Assembly (NCBI GenBank): GCA_937996765.1
Contig: CALKUG010000452.1
Location: forward strand, 1 to 14,177
Length of the DNA: 14,177 bases
Source: an uncultured Ignavibacteria bacterium
Lineage (GTDB): Bacteria > Bacteroidota > Ignavibacteria > Ignavibacteriales > Ignavibacteriaceae
Reading direction: 5' to 3'
The notes below the pieces were generated by a model. The model was not told where the DNA came from. It did not search any database and saw nothing but the letters and a program-made list of their open reading frames with translations. Both the position numbers and the translations under genes were made by a program. Positions 8,101 through 14,177 of the stretch are shown here, piece by piece (within the stretch, counting starts at the first letter, position 1; every line of letters begins with the position of its first letter).

Positions 8101-8932
8101 AAAGGGAAACGCTGTTTTTTGAAAGGATATAAAGCTTCCCTTCAAAGAGTACGGCTTTTTTTATAGGCTGCGAATTTGTTGTCGAAATTACTAAACTTTC
8201 CAAACCAAATGTAGAAAGTGATAAAGTGATTATTTGTTCTTCAGAACTGAGAATTAATAAACCTTTATAGTATTCGATTGCTACAATCCCATGCATGATT
8301 AGAGATTTAACCCCGGAACCAAACTCATCAAAAAAAACAATACCGTTGTTGTGTAATACAGCAACTAATCCTACACTTTCGCAGTAGGTTATATCTGTAG
8401 GGTTGTTTAGGGAAAACTCACCTGAAGCAAAGTCGCCAAAAACCGAGATTAACTCGTTGTTGTAATTAAATTTTAATACTCTTTTCTCTCCGGCATCTAA
8501 AACAAACACATCGCCGAGTGGTGAAACCGCTACAGCTTCCGGAAGTTGAAGTGAGTAACCCAAATGATTTAGTGCTTCGTTAGTAATGCCATAAAGAAAC
8601 AATAAGTCTTTAGAATAAATTTGTACACGAGAGTTGTTACGGTCGCAGATATAAGTTCTTAAACCCGTTGTTGCAACCGAAGTTGGTTGGGCCAAACCTT
8701 CTGAGCCCCATCCGTAACCACCCAGTTCTGAAGTTACATTGAAGAGTGTATCCATTTGTATAACCGAAGAATTCCCTTTGTCCACAATAAGAATTCCTGA
8801 AATAGGATTAACAACAAGATCTTCAGCCTCAATAAAATTCCCAAACTGACCCGTTAAAACAAACGACTGAGCGGAGGCTTTCCCCAATACAAACATTACA
8901 ATAAGTGGAATTAAAAAAGCCGGATATTTCAC
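8078..8932 (-). CDS. Secreted NHL-repeat-like beta-propeller protein
   Basis: 284 residues from GTG 8932. GTG is chosen because the only nearby ATG (residue 13) would destroy the signal peptide. Residues 1-21 form a signal peptide (LIPLIVMFVLGKASA, then Q). The mature part has repeated blades of the NHL/six-bladed propeller type, for example EDLVVNPISGILIVDKGNSS, TSVATTGLRTYICDRNNSRV, and EAVAVSPLGDVFVLDAGEKR. Each has a hydrophobic strand, a DxGNxx or DRNNSRV turn and a following strand. Later blades are more degenerate. The protein is probably periplasmic or outer-membrane associated and may be a binding scaffold; no enzyme motif is seen. It heads the minus-strand group and its end overlaps the DUF2085 start by 23 bases. 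Confidence 0.85.
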   Translation of the reverse strand: MKYPAFLIPLIVMFVLGKASAQSFVLTGQFGNFIEAEDLVVNPISGILIVDKGNSSVIQMDTLFNVTSELGGYGWGSEGLAQPTSVATTGLRTYICDRNNSRVQIYSKDLLFLYGITNEALNHLGYSLQLPEAVAVSPLGDVFVLDAGEKRVLKFNYNNELISVFGDFASGEFSLNNPTDITYCESVGLVAVLHNNGIVFFDEFGSGVKSLIMHGIVAIEYYKGLLILSSEEQIITLSLSTFGLESLVISTTNSQPIKKAVLFEGKLYILSKNSVSLYEEITNR

Positions 8933-9028
8933 GATTCGCCGCTAAAATTGTTCTTGAAATGGTTACTGACAAAGTTACATCTATTTTGTGTATTTTGCAT
9001 ACTTAATATAGAGAACCCCTAAGAGTTT
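8933..9028. promoter_or_regulatory. Divergent promoter region between NHL gene and ABC permease
   Basis: This 96-base gap must supply promoters in both directions. On the minus strand, bases 8977-8970 read TAACTTTG, a full match to the Bacteroidota -7 element TAnnTTTG, though no TTG is found at the usual -33 distance. On the plus strand two partial elements, TATTTTG at 8982-8988 and 8991-8997, lie upstream of the permease start; neither has a well-placed TTG. The location is certain by gene layout; the exact sites are tentative. Confidence 0.4.
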
Positions 9029-9775
9029 ATGAGTACCAAAAAGACAGCAGTAATAAGTTTAATACTACTTACAATAGTTATAGCGGCAGAGTTTGTTATA
9101 CCAACAAACCCTTATCTCCCAACAGCTACTGAATTATCCGAAGGTGTTAAGCTATTGCATAGCGAAACCGGATTTTTGTTTAAGCTGATAGCCACAGCGG
9201 GTGAAGTGTTGGCGGTGCTTTTACTGGCAACGGGTCTTGCGTTTGTTACAGTTTTACTGCTTCCGCTAAAACTTTTTTCGCAAAACGATGCTTTGCGTTC
9301 ACATGGTTTTGCAGGTTATATGGTTCCCCACTTTATTATTGCTTTGCTCATTATTACTTGGTTTGGCAATGATGGCTTCGCAGGTTTTGTTGTGATTACC
9401 TTGTTAACTGCCTCGCAGATAGTTCTATTCCTGATTAAACGTTTGCGTTCTTATCCAATGAGATATATCGAATTCTTCTCTACACTTTCTGATTCATCTG
9501 AGAAAGCGCAAAAAAAACTTATTCAAAAACTCATTTTGCCTTCTATTGCCGAAGATTTGTACGCACATCATCTTTCAGTATGGTCGATAACTTTAATTGT
9601 TGGCTTTCTTCAGAACAACAATGATAGCTACGCCGGAGTGCTTCGTTACGCATACGACCTTTGGGATACACCCTTGGTGTTTGTTTCTGTAATGTTCTTA
9701 ATGGTTATTATCTATTTTACAGGTTTGGGATTAAAAGGACTTTCGGTAGGAGTTATTACGGAGGATGTACAATGA
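9029..9775 (+). CDS. ABC transporter permease, NitT/TauT-like
   Basis: 248 residues from ATG 9029, with a weak AAGAG ribosome site. Six transmembrane segments are visible: about 7-25, 56-80, 97-114, 117-137, 181-196 and 216-235. The layout follows the binding-protein-dependent permeases of the nitrate/sulfonate/taurine/thiamine-precursor type: LP near residue 30, a helix after ELSEGVKLLHSETG, and a cytoplasmic EAA-like loop (about 145-175) ending in the typical LILPSIAEDL. The EAA loop itself is divergent (FSTLSDSSEKAQKKLIQ lacks the usual Glu-Ala-Ala-Gly). Its stop overlaps the ATPase start in ATGA (9772-9775), so the two are translated together. No periplasmic binding protein lies next to it. 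The substrate cannot be told from sequence. Confidence 0.75.
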   Translation: MSTKKTAVISLILLTIVIAAEFVIPTNPYLPTATELSEGVKLLHSETGFLFKLIATAGEVLAVLLLATGLAFVTVLLLPLKLFSQNDALRSHGFAGYMVPHFIIALLIITWFGNDGFAGFVVITLLTASQIVLFLIKRLRSYPMRYIEFFSTLSDSSEKAQKKLIQKLILPSIAEDLYAHHLSVWSITLIVGFLQNNNDSYAGVLRYAYDLWDTPLVFVSVMFLMVIIYFTGLGLKGLSVGVITEDVQ

Positions 9776-10341
9776 ACATTCAATTAAAGAAAATTAGTTA
9801 TTCACTCACTGCTTCGCACTTCAAAGAAAAACTTATATTTCGAGATTTTTCTCTTGACATAAATCGCGATACCAACTTTTCTATCACCAAGGTTTTACTT
9901 CCCAACAATTACGGTAAGTCATCACTGTTAAAACTTATGGCAGGAATAATAAAACCAAGTTCCGGAGAAGTAGTAGTTTCCTCCGATATAAAAAAAATAG
10001 TATATATTCCCTCATTGCCGGCAACTTTTAACTTTGCCACAGTTGAACAAAACATAGAGCATATTTTAAGTTTCGCTGAATTAAAGTTGGCGGATGTTAA
10101 AGATGAGTATAAAACTCTTGTTGAGATATCTGACCTCTCGGGATATGAAGACCACAGACCTGATCCGCTGAGTTTTGGCTTTCGATTTCGTATAATGATT
10201 ATAGCCTCTATTCTTGCAGGGGCACAGTGTATTTTACTCGATGATATTTTCTCCCATCTCGATTCACCAACAGCATCCGAGCTAAAAGAGCTCATAGAAA
10301 TATTGGCTCAGAAATACTCGACTTGGTTTATTGAAGTATAG
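9772..10341 (+). CDS. Short, degenerate ABC transporter ATPase-like protein
   Basis: 189 residues from ATG 9772, with a strong GGAGG site at 9760-9764; a longer in-frame opening inside the permease gene is rejected. The overall ABC fold order can be followed, but key residues are changed. Walker A at 43-51 reads LPNNYGKSS, keeping Gly-Lys-Ser but losing two glycines. The Q-loop (VYIPSLPATF, about 77-86) has no Gln. The signature at 133-137 is LSFGF instead of LSGGQ/M. Walker B at 153-158 is CILLDD, with Asp in place of the catalytic Glu. The D-loop SHLD is intact. The chain stops at FIEV, just where the H-loop His would come. Typical family members are 240-270 residues. Translation after the stop in any frame does not restore an H-loop, so this is not a simple recent frameshift. 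It may be a non-hydrolysing regulatory partner or a decaying gene. Confidence 0.75.
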   Translation: MNIQLKKISYSLTASHFKEKLIFRDFSLDINRDTNFSITKVLLPNNYGKSSLLKLMAGIIKPSSGEVVVSSDIKKIVYIPSLPATFNFATVEQNIEHILSFAELKLADVKDEYKTLVEISDLSGYEDHRPDPLSFGFRFRIMIIASILAGAQCILLDDIFSHLDSPTASELKELIEILAQKYSTWFIEV

Positions 10342-10400
10342 AGTTACCAAAGTACTTACAATCCCATCTTTTCCTATTTGTAAAATATATTTTAAAAGAA

Positions 10401-10430
10401 TTGTCATTTAAAAAATATTTTATTATCTTG
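10401..10430 (+). promoter_or_regulatory. Candidate promoter of the mltD-type gene
   Basis: TTG at 10401-10403, a 20-base AT-rich spacer and TATCTTG at 10424-10430 resemble the Bacteroidota housekeeping promoter TTG-N17-23-TAnnTTTG, with one T missing in the -7 element. The expected transcription start near 10437 would give a leader of about 200 bases. Confidence 0.45.
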
Positions 10431-10439
10431 CGACACGAT

Positions 10440-10457
10440 TGTCACAAAATTGTGACA
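10440..10457. promoter_or_regulatory. 18-base inverted repeat, candidate operator
   Basis: TGTCACAA-AA-TTGTGACA has two perfect 8-base arms and a 2-base centre. It begins about 10 bases downstream of the candidate -7 element, so it would cover the expected transcription start, the usual place for a repressor operator. The arms recall CRP/FNR-type half sites only loosely (TGTCA rather than TGTGA), so no regulator is named. Confidence 0.5.
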
Positions 10458-10501
10458 TGCATCACTTGTTCTTTTTAATAATAAAAGCGAAAACTTTTAA
10501 A

Positions 10502-10610
10502 GTATTGCAAAGCAATACCGATGATAATGGAACATTCTACGGGTTCAAACACTATAACACGAGTGTTTGAGGCCGAAGAACCTTCAATTAAAAACCGCAA
10601 AAGTTCTTCG
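10502..10610 (+). promoter_or_regulatory. Structured leader upstream of the lytic transglycosylase gene
   Basis: Three successive perfect inverted repeats lie in the leader. The first is 10502-10508/10512-10518 (GTATTGC, loop AAA). The second is 10545-10553/10562-10570 (TCAAACACT with AGTGTTTGA, 8-base loop). The third is 10574-10581/10603-10610 (CGAAGAAC with GTTCTTCG, 21-base loop). None is followed by a T run, so they are not simple terminators. The ribosome site at 10636-10640 lies outside them. I recognise no known riboswitch class. The rest of the 10342-10644 gap shows nothing else I can support. Confidence 0.45.
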
Positions 10611-10644
10611 TATTTCGAAATGTCTTTCACAAAATGGAGATATA

Positions 10645-13608
10645 ATGAAGCAGAGACTTCTCAGTTTCTTTGCAGTATCCATATTGGCTCTATACCTTAC
10701 CGGGTGTGCAGCGAATACAGAAACTGCCAAGGTTCAACAGGAAGGCGACGGGGAAAAACAAATCAATAATCGAGGCGAGATAGTCTCAGAATTATTAGAG
10801 CAATCGCGCCAATATTATGTTATCGCCCTCCAAAAGCAAAACATGAACAGCATTTCTGAAGCCATAAATAACTACGAAATGGCTTTAAGAATTATCAACA
10901 ACCTTTCTTATTACCCGGGAATAGATCAGAACACAGCTTATAACGAGCTTTCGGGGTCTATTATTGAGGATTACAGAAATTATATTGATCAAATTCAGGA
11001 TTTACCTGAAGATGTATCATTTGCCGCACTCGAAGAGTTTATGGGTAAGTCAATTAATGAAATTGATTTAACTCAAAACACAGAGATTATTCCCACCAAA
11101 CCGCTCACGGTTATCTCGGCAGATATTCCACTCGAAATCAATTCCCAAGTTGAACAGTATATTGAATACTACGTTGGTCGTGGTCGTCATCATATGACTC
11201 GCTGGCTTGAACGTTCGGGTAGATTTTTCCCAATGATGGCTGAGACTTTTGACAGCGAACGCGTTCCACGTCAGCTTTTATATCTCTCGATGATTGAAAG
11301 CGGACTGAACCCAACAGCACGTTCATGGGCAGGAGCAGTTGGTTTGTGGCAGTTTATGAAAACTACCGGAAAATCGTACGGCTTGGATGTTACTTTTTAT
11401 ATTGATGAACGTCGTGACCCTGTTAAAGCAACGCGTGCTGCAGCTCAGCACCTAAGAGACTTGTATAACAACTTAGGTGATTGGTACTTAGCTTTAGCGG
11501 CATATAACTCAGGTGAAGGTCGTGTTACTCGTGCAATTAAGCGAGCCGGTTCTCGTAATTTCTGGGAAATTCAAAAATATTTGCCCAAAGAAACAAGAAA
11601 TTACGTACCAAGTTATATAGCTGCAACAGTGGTTGCAATGAACCCCTCTGAATACGGTTTTAATGATTTTAATTTACAAGAGCCATTACGTTACAGCACC
11701 ATTAAGATTAATGATGCAGTTGATTTAGGGTATCTTTCCCAATCCACTGGTTATTCCGTGGATGTATTGCAAGAACTTAATACAGAGTTGATTCAGGCCA
11801 GCACCCCTCCAAAATATCCTAATGGATATGAGTTAAAAGTGCCGGAAGGTTCAACTGAAAAATTCCTTGCAGCATTGGAGAATGTGCCAAGCTCAGCAAA
11901 ACGTAATTTTGCTTTCCACACTGTTAAGCGTGGTGAATCGCTTAGTCAAATTGCTACACGCTATAATGTAAGTGTACAAGAATTAGCTGATGCTAACAAC
12001 TTAAGTACAAGCAACAAGCCAAAACGTGGTGTTCGACTAAAAATCCCATTTAATTCATCTGTATATTCTGAAACTGATTTTGCCGTTAATACCGATGATG
12101 CAGCTGCTCAAGGCAGTTCATCAACTGAAAATGGTGACTACGTTTCTCCATATACAAAGTTAAGTGGTAATTCCACAACGCTTGATACAGAAGACGAAGC
12201 TCAACCAACTAACGAGCTCGCCTATGAAGATGTACCCGTACCGGCAGGTAAAGCACAGATTACCTATACAGTTAAACGCGGTGAAACATTAACCTCTATT
12301 GCTAAATACTTCGATGTACGCGTTTCTGAAATTAGAAATTGGAATAAAATTCCATATACCACCACAGCTAAAGTAGGCCAAGAACTTAGTCTTTATGTTC
12401 CTGAAGATATGAAGGAATACTATGCTTCGTTAGATAAACAAGCACCTAAGGAAAAAAAGAATCTTGCTGAAAAGCAAAAGGTTGTAAAAGATACCTGGAA
12501 AACTCACAAAATTAAACGCGGTGAAACACTTAAAGCTATTGCCGGTAGATACAACGTAAGTGTATCCAATATAAAAAAATGGAATAAACTAAAATCAAAT
12601 AATCTTAAAGCAGGCTCCAGACTCAAAGTTCTTAGTCGTGAAGTTATGTATGTAGATGCTGCCGAAGTAACAACAAGTCCGGCTAAAAAATCCGCAAAAC
12701 CAACATCCTACAAAGTCAGAAGTGGCGATACTATGAGCGAGTTGGCAGAACGTTTTAGAGTAAGTCCACAGCAAATTCGGACATGGAATAATCTCCGTGA
12801 CGATAATCTTATTGCCGGTAGCCAAATCAAAATTTATGATAGAGAAAATGCCCCGGCTTATGGAGATAATACGGCTAAAACAACCGAAACAGTTATTTAT
12901 CACACCGTAAAATCCGGTGAAATTCTCGAAAAAATTGCCAACAAATATGATGTTAGTGCTGATGATATTCGCACATGGAACAACGTTAAGGGCAATACGA
13001 TTTATGCAGGTAGTAGATTAAAAATTTACTCCGATGCAGTTTCAGAAACAGCAGCACCGCGTTCGAGCAGCAAGAAAAAAGGTACTAACACTACCCATAC
13101 TGTTAAAACCGGTGAGACTCTTGGTTCAATTGCAGAAAAATATGGCGTAAGCGTGGCTGACCTTAGAGAGAATAACGGTGTTTCGGGTTCTAATATTAGA
13201 GCCGGCCAAGTGCTCACTATTGAAACTGATGCAGCTCCTGCTAAGTCAACAGCTAAGCCTGCTAAGACTACTTCGAAAAAGACGTCGTATGTAGTTCGCA
13301 AAGGCGATGTGCTATCAGATATTGCCATTGAGATGGGAGTCTCTGTCGAAGAATTAAAAAAGGCCAATAAGTTATCATCAGATAATATTAAGGTAGGACA
13401 ACGTTTAGTAGCTCCAAAAGAAGCATCTTCAAAAAAGAAGACTGCTACCACTGAGAACTCTAAACAAAAATCTTATGTTGTTAAATCAGGTGATACTTTA
13501 GGTGGTATTGCTGTAAAATTTGGAATTACTGTTGCTCAACTCAAAAAGTTAAATGGACTTAAAGATGAGAATATTCGTCCAAAGCAAAAGTTAGTAGTTT
13601 CAAAATAA
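10645..13608 (+). CDS. mltD: Lipoprotein lytic transglycosylase (MltD type) with eight LysM domains
   Basis: 987 residues from ATG 10645, with GGAGA at 10636-10640. An in-frame TTG at 10567 is rejected because ATG 10645 opens directly into a lipoprotein signal peptide (MKQRLLSFFAVSILALYLTG-C), with lipobox LTGC and Cys22 as the lipidated residue. A GH23/SLT catalytic domain lies at about 195-340: SMIESGLNP with catalytic Glu218, GAVGLWQFM, and LALAAYNSGEGRV. It would cleave the MurNAc-GlcNAc bond of peptidoglycan and leave 1,6-anhydro ends. Eight LysM domains follow at about 425, 541, 621, 689, 753, 818, 882 and 944. They are joined by Lys/Ala/Thr/Ser-rich linkers. Well-known MltD proteins usually carry two or a few LysM, so this tail is long. 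It is probably anchored to the outer membrane facing the wall. The protein ends in the last LysM without an extra domain. Confidence 0.95.
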   Translation: MKQRLLSFFAVSILALYLTGCAANTETAKVQQEGDGEKQINNRGEIVSELLEQSRQYYVIALQKQNMNSISEAINNYEMALRIINNLSYYPGIDQNTAYNELSGSIIEDYRNYIDQIQDLPEDVSFAALEEFMGKSINEIDLTQNTEIIPTKPLTVISADIPLEINSQVEQYIEYYVGRGRHHMTRWLERSGRFFPMMAETFDSERVPRQLLYLSMIESGLNPTARSWAGAVGLWQFMKTTGKSYGLDVTFYIDERRDPVKATRAAAQHLRDLYNNLGDWYLALAAYNSGEGRVTRAIKRAGSRNFWEIQKYLPKETRNYVPSYIAATVVAMNPSEYGFNDFNLQEPLRYSTIKINDAVDLGYLSQSTGYSVDVLQELNTELIQASTPPKYPNGYELKVPEGSTEKFLAALENVPSSAKRNFAFHTVKRGESLSQIATRYNVSVQELADANNLSTSNKPKRGVRLKIPFNSSVYSETDFAVNTDDAAAQGSSSTENGDYVSPYTKLSGNSTTLDTEDEAQPTNELAYEDVPVPAGKAQITYTVKRGETLTSIAKYFDVRVSEIRNWNKIPYTTTAKVGQELSLYVPEDMKEYYASLDKQAPKEKKNLAEKQKVVKDTWKTHKIKRGETLKAIAGRYNVSVSNIKKWNKLKSNNLKAGSRLKVLSREVMYVDAAEVTTSPAKKSAKPTSYKVRSGDTMSELAERFRVSPQQIRTWNNLRDDNLIAGSQIKIYDRENAPAYGDNTAKTTETVIYHTVKSGEILEKIANKYDVSADDIRTWNNVKGNTIYAGSRLKIYSDAVSETAAPRSSSKKKGTNTTHTVKTGETLGSIAEKYGVSVADLRENNGVSGSNIRAGQVLTIETDAAPAKSTAKPAKTTSKKTSYVVRKGDVLSDIAIEMGVSVEELKKANKLSSDNIKVGQRLVAPKEASSKKKTATTENSKQKSYVVKSGDTLGGIAVKFGITVAQLKKLNGLKDENIRPKQKLVVSK
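11917..13605 (+). repeat. Eight-fold LysM-coding repeat
   Basis: Eight related segments of about 135-145 bases each encode a LysM of 44-48 residues. The recurring pattern is V-K/R-x-G-E/D-T/S-L, then IA-x-x-Y/F-x-V-S, then I-x-x-W/A-N, then N-I/L-x-x-G-x-x-L-x-I. Domains 3-5 share WN or TWNN after the middle helix, while 1, 6, 7 and 8 have AN, NN or LN. The last four show closer linker similarity. DNA identity between copies is low enough that the repeats look old rather than recently duplicated, though this was judged by eye. Confidence 0.85.
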
Positions 13609-13609
13609 A

Positions 13610-13638
13610 TTGTTCTTTTCACTTTTAATGATAATGTG
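13610..13638 (+). promoter_or_regulatory. Possible promoter of the riboswitch-controlled receptor
   Basis: TTG at 13610-13612 and TAATGTG at 13632-13638, separated by 19 bases, loosely resemble the TTG-N19-23-TAnnTTTG pattern. It starts only 2 bases after the mltD stop, and the riboswitch begins about 28 bases downstream. The match of the second element is imperfect. Confidence 0.3.
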
Positions 13639-13663
13639 ACTTACTGAGCGTAAGCTTTGTAAG

Positions 13664-13748
13664 CCGGCGTTAGGGGTGCCAATTTACTTGGCTGAGATTA
13701 TACCCTTGTACCTGATCAGGTTAGTACCTGCGTAGGAAAACTATTAAG
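13664..13748 (+). promoter_or_regulatory. TPP riboswitch (THI element)
   Basis: The conserved THI-box blocks occur in order: GGGGTGCC (13673-13680), GGCTGAGA (from 13690), ACCC, ACCTGATC and the closing CCTGCGTAGGAAA (ending about 13739). These form the two sensing arms that hold the pyrimidine and pyrophosphate of thiamine pyrophosphate. The P1 closing stem appears short (TAG with CTA, then a mismatch). The aptamer is followed at once by a strong terminator hairpin and then a TonB-dependent receptor gene, consistent with reduced transcription when TPP is plentiful. Confidence 0.96.
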
Positions 13749-13805
13749 ACCGTTTTTGTGTACCCCTTCTCGTCAGAAGGATTAAACAAAAGCGGTCTTT
13801 TTTTT
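13746..13805 (+). terminator. Intrinsic terminator, expression platform of the TPP riboswitch
   Basis: The outer stem pairs 13746-13759 (AAGACCGTTTTTGT) with 13786-13799 (ACAAAAGCGGTCTT): 14 base pairs with one G-U. An inner hairpin CCTTCT-CGTC-AGAAGG lies at 13765-13780. Eight T (13798-13805) overlap and follow the stem. It starts within the 3' strand of the aptamer closing stem and ends 20 bases before the receptor ATG. No obvious antiterminator pairing was found by eye. Confidence 0.92.
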
Positions 13806-13825
13806 GTAATTAGGAAGTGTATTCT

Positions 13826-14177
13826 ATGAGAAGTGAAATATTGTTTGTTGTTATGTTGTTCGCAATGCAAGTAGGTTTATTTGCACAAGGAACACTAAGA
13901 CTATTGGATGCCAATACTCTCTTACCCGTGAACTCAGCGGTGGTTACCCTTGGTGAGCAAGGCTTTACTACGCTTAGCAATGCTGAAGGAATAGTTACTT
14001 TACCGTTACTTTCTCCTGGAAAATATGTACTAAAAATCTCGAGAATTGGGTATAATGAATATTTTGGTGAATATCAATCTTTAGGTACTGCTAATCAACA
14101 GAGAGAAATATTACTTCCGCAAGGAGATCTTTTATACAATGATGTAACTATAATATCGAGTCGTGGTGATAAGAGAA
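13826..14177 (+). CDS. TonB-dependent outer-membrane receptor, TPP-regulated, 3' partial
   Basis: 117 residues are visible from ATG 13826, with AGGA at 13812-13815; the gene runs off the right edge. Residues 1-21 form a signal peptide (LFVVMLFAMQVGLFA, then Q). Residues about 22-95 match a CarboxypepD_reg-like beta-sandwich: GTLRLLDANTLLPVNSAVVT, then GFTTLSNAEGIVTLPLLSPG, then YVLKISRIGY. This domain commonly precedes the plug in Bacteroidota receptors. Residues about 106-117 (NDVTIISSRGDKR) look like the usual entry into a TonB box and plug. The TPP riboswitch directly upstream makes thiamine or a thiamine precursor the likely substrate. The 1-6808 operon encodes a TonB system that could power it. 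The plug and barrel are not visible, so the substrate remains an inference from the riboswitch. Confidence 0.88.
   Translation, partial: MRSEILFVVMLFAMQVGLFAQGTLRLLDANTLLPVNSAVVTLGEQGFTTLSNAEGIVTLPLLSPGKYVLKISRIGYNEYFGEYQSLGTANQQREILLPQGDLLYNDVTIISSRGDKR

Noticed and set aside
8101..8145. TTG extension of the DUF2085 gene
   Set aside because: A weak start codon with a large overlap into the propeller gene; the ATG at 8100 leads directly into the first membrane helix.
9029..10341. Assigning the ABC pair as a thiamine-precursor importer because of the nearby TPP riboswitch
   Set aside because: The riboswitch lies 3.3 kb downstream beyond another gene and controls the receptor. Nothing in the permease points to a specific substrate.
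10342..10400. Possible continuation of the truncated ATPase after a frameshift
   Set aside because: I translated all three forward frames past the stop; none gives an H-loop His or a typical ABC C-terminus.
10521..10769. Plus-strand 82-codon frame in the leader, overlapping the start of the lytic transglycosylase gene
   Set aside because: It has no clear ribosome site, overlaps a certain lipoprotein signal sequence in another frame, and its product resembles nothing. The bases fit a structured leader better.
13026..13451. Minus-strand 141-codon frame inside the LysM region
   Set aside because: It is antisense to a well-supported LysM array and probably reflects the repeated codon pattern there.
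11917..13605. Direct-repeat array such as CRISPR
   Set aside because: The periodicity is coding: LysM domains in one frame, with no short identical repeats separated by unique spacers.

Overview
The window looks like chromosomal DNA from an AT-rich, Gram-negative member of the Bacteroidota/Chlorobiota branch, most like Ignavibacteria or Kapabacteria. This placement is an inference. It rests on envelope families typical of that branch: an arm-less HU-like domain fused to SPOR, a TonB-dependent receptor with a CarboxypepD_reg-like N-terminus, an MltD-type lytic transglycosylase with a LysM tail, weak Shine-Dalgarno sequences before several genes, and promoter-like elements of the form TTG-N19/20-TAnn(T)TTG. 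No phage, transposon, tRNA, rRNA or CRISPR was seen.

Region 1 (1-6808, + strand) is a compact envelope operon: a TPR protein entering from the left edge, an outer-membrane beta-barrel protein, a HU-like/TM/SPOR protein, then ExbB, ExbD and TonB. Gaps are 4-48 bases. ExbB-ExbD-TonB form the inner-membrane proton motor that energises outer-membrane receptors. The SPOR protein should span the inner membrane and touch peptidoglycan. The barrel protein has a TonB-receptor-like C-terminus but no recognisable plug.

Region 2 (6780-8932, - strand) is a tightly packed run of four genes reading towards tonB: a secreted NHL-type propeller, a DUF2085 membrane protein with conserved Cys/His, a polytopic membrane protein of unknown function and a small membrane protein whose 3' end overlaps tonB tail to tail. 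Three of these four are membrane proteins and their roles are unknown.

Region 3 (9029-10341, + strand) is a divergent two-gene unit: a NitT/TauT-like ABC permease overlapping (ATGA) a short ABC ATPase in which nearly every catalytic motif is altered or missing. No substrate-binding protein is adjacent. This is the most unusual gene pair in the window.

Region 4 (10342-13608) has a 303-base non-coding stretch with a candidate promoter, an 18-base inverted repeat at the expected transcription start and three successive hairpins. It leads into a 987-residue lipoprotein lytic transglycosylase (MltD type) with eight LysM domains.

Region 5 (13609-14177) holds a clear TPP riboswitch followed by a strong intrinsic terminator and then the start of a TonB-dependent receptor cut by the right edge. 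Thiamine status therefore probably controls an outer-membrane receptor that would be powered by a TonB/ExbB/ExbD system such as the one encoded in region 1.
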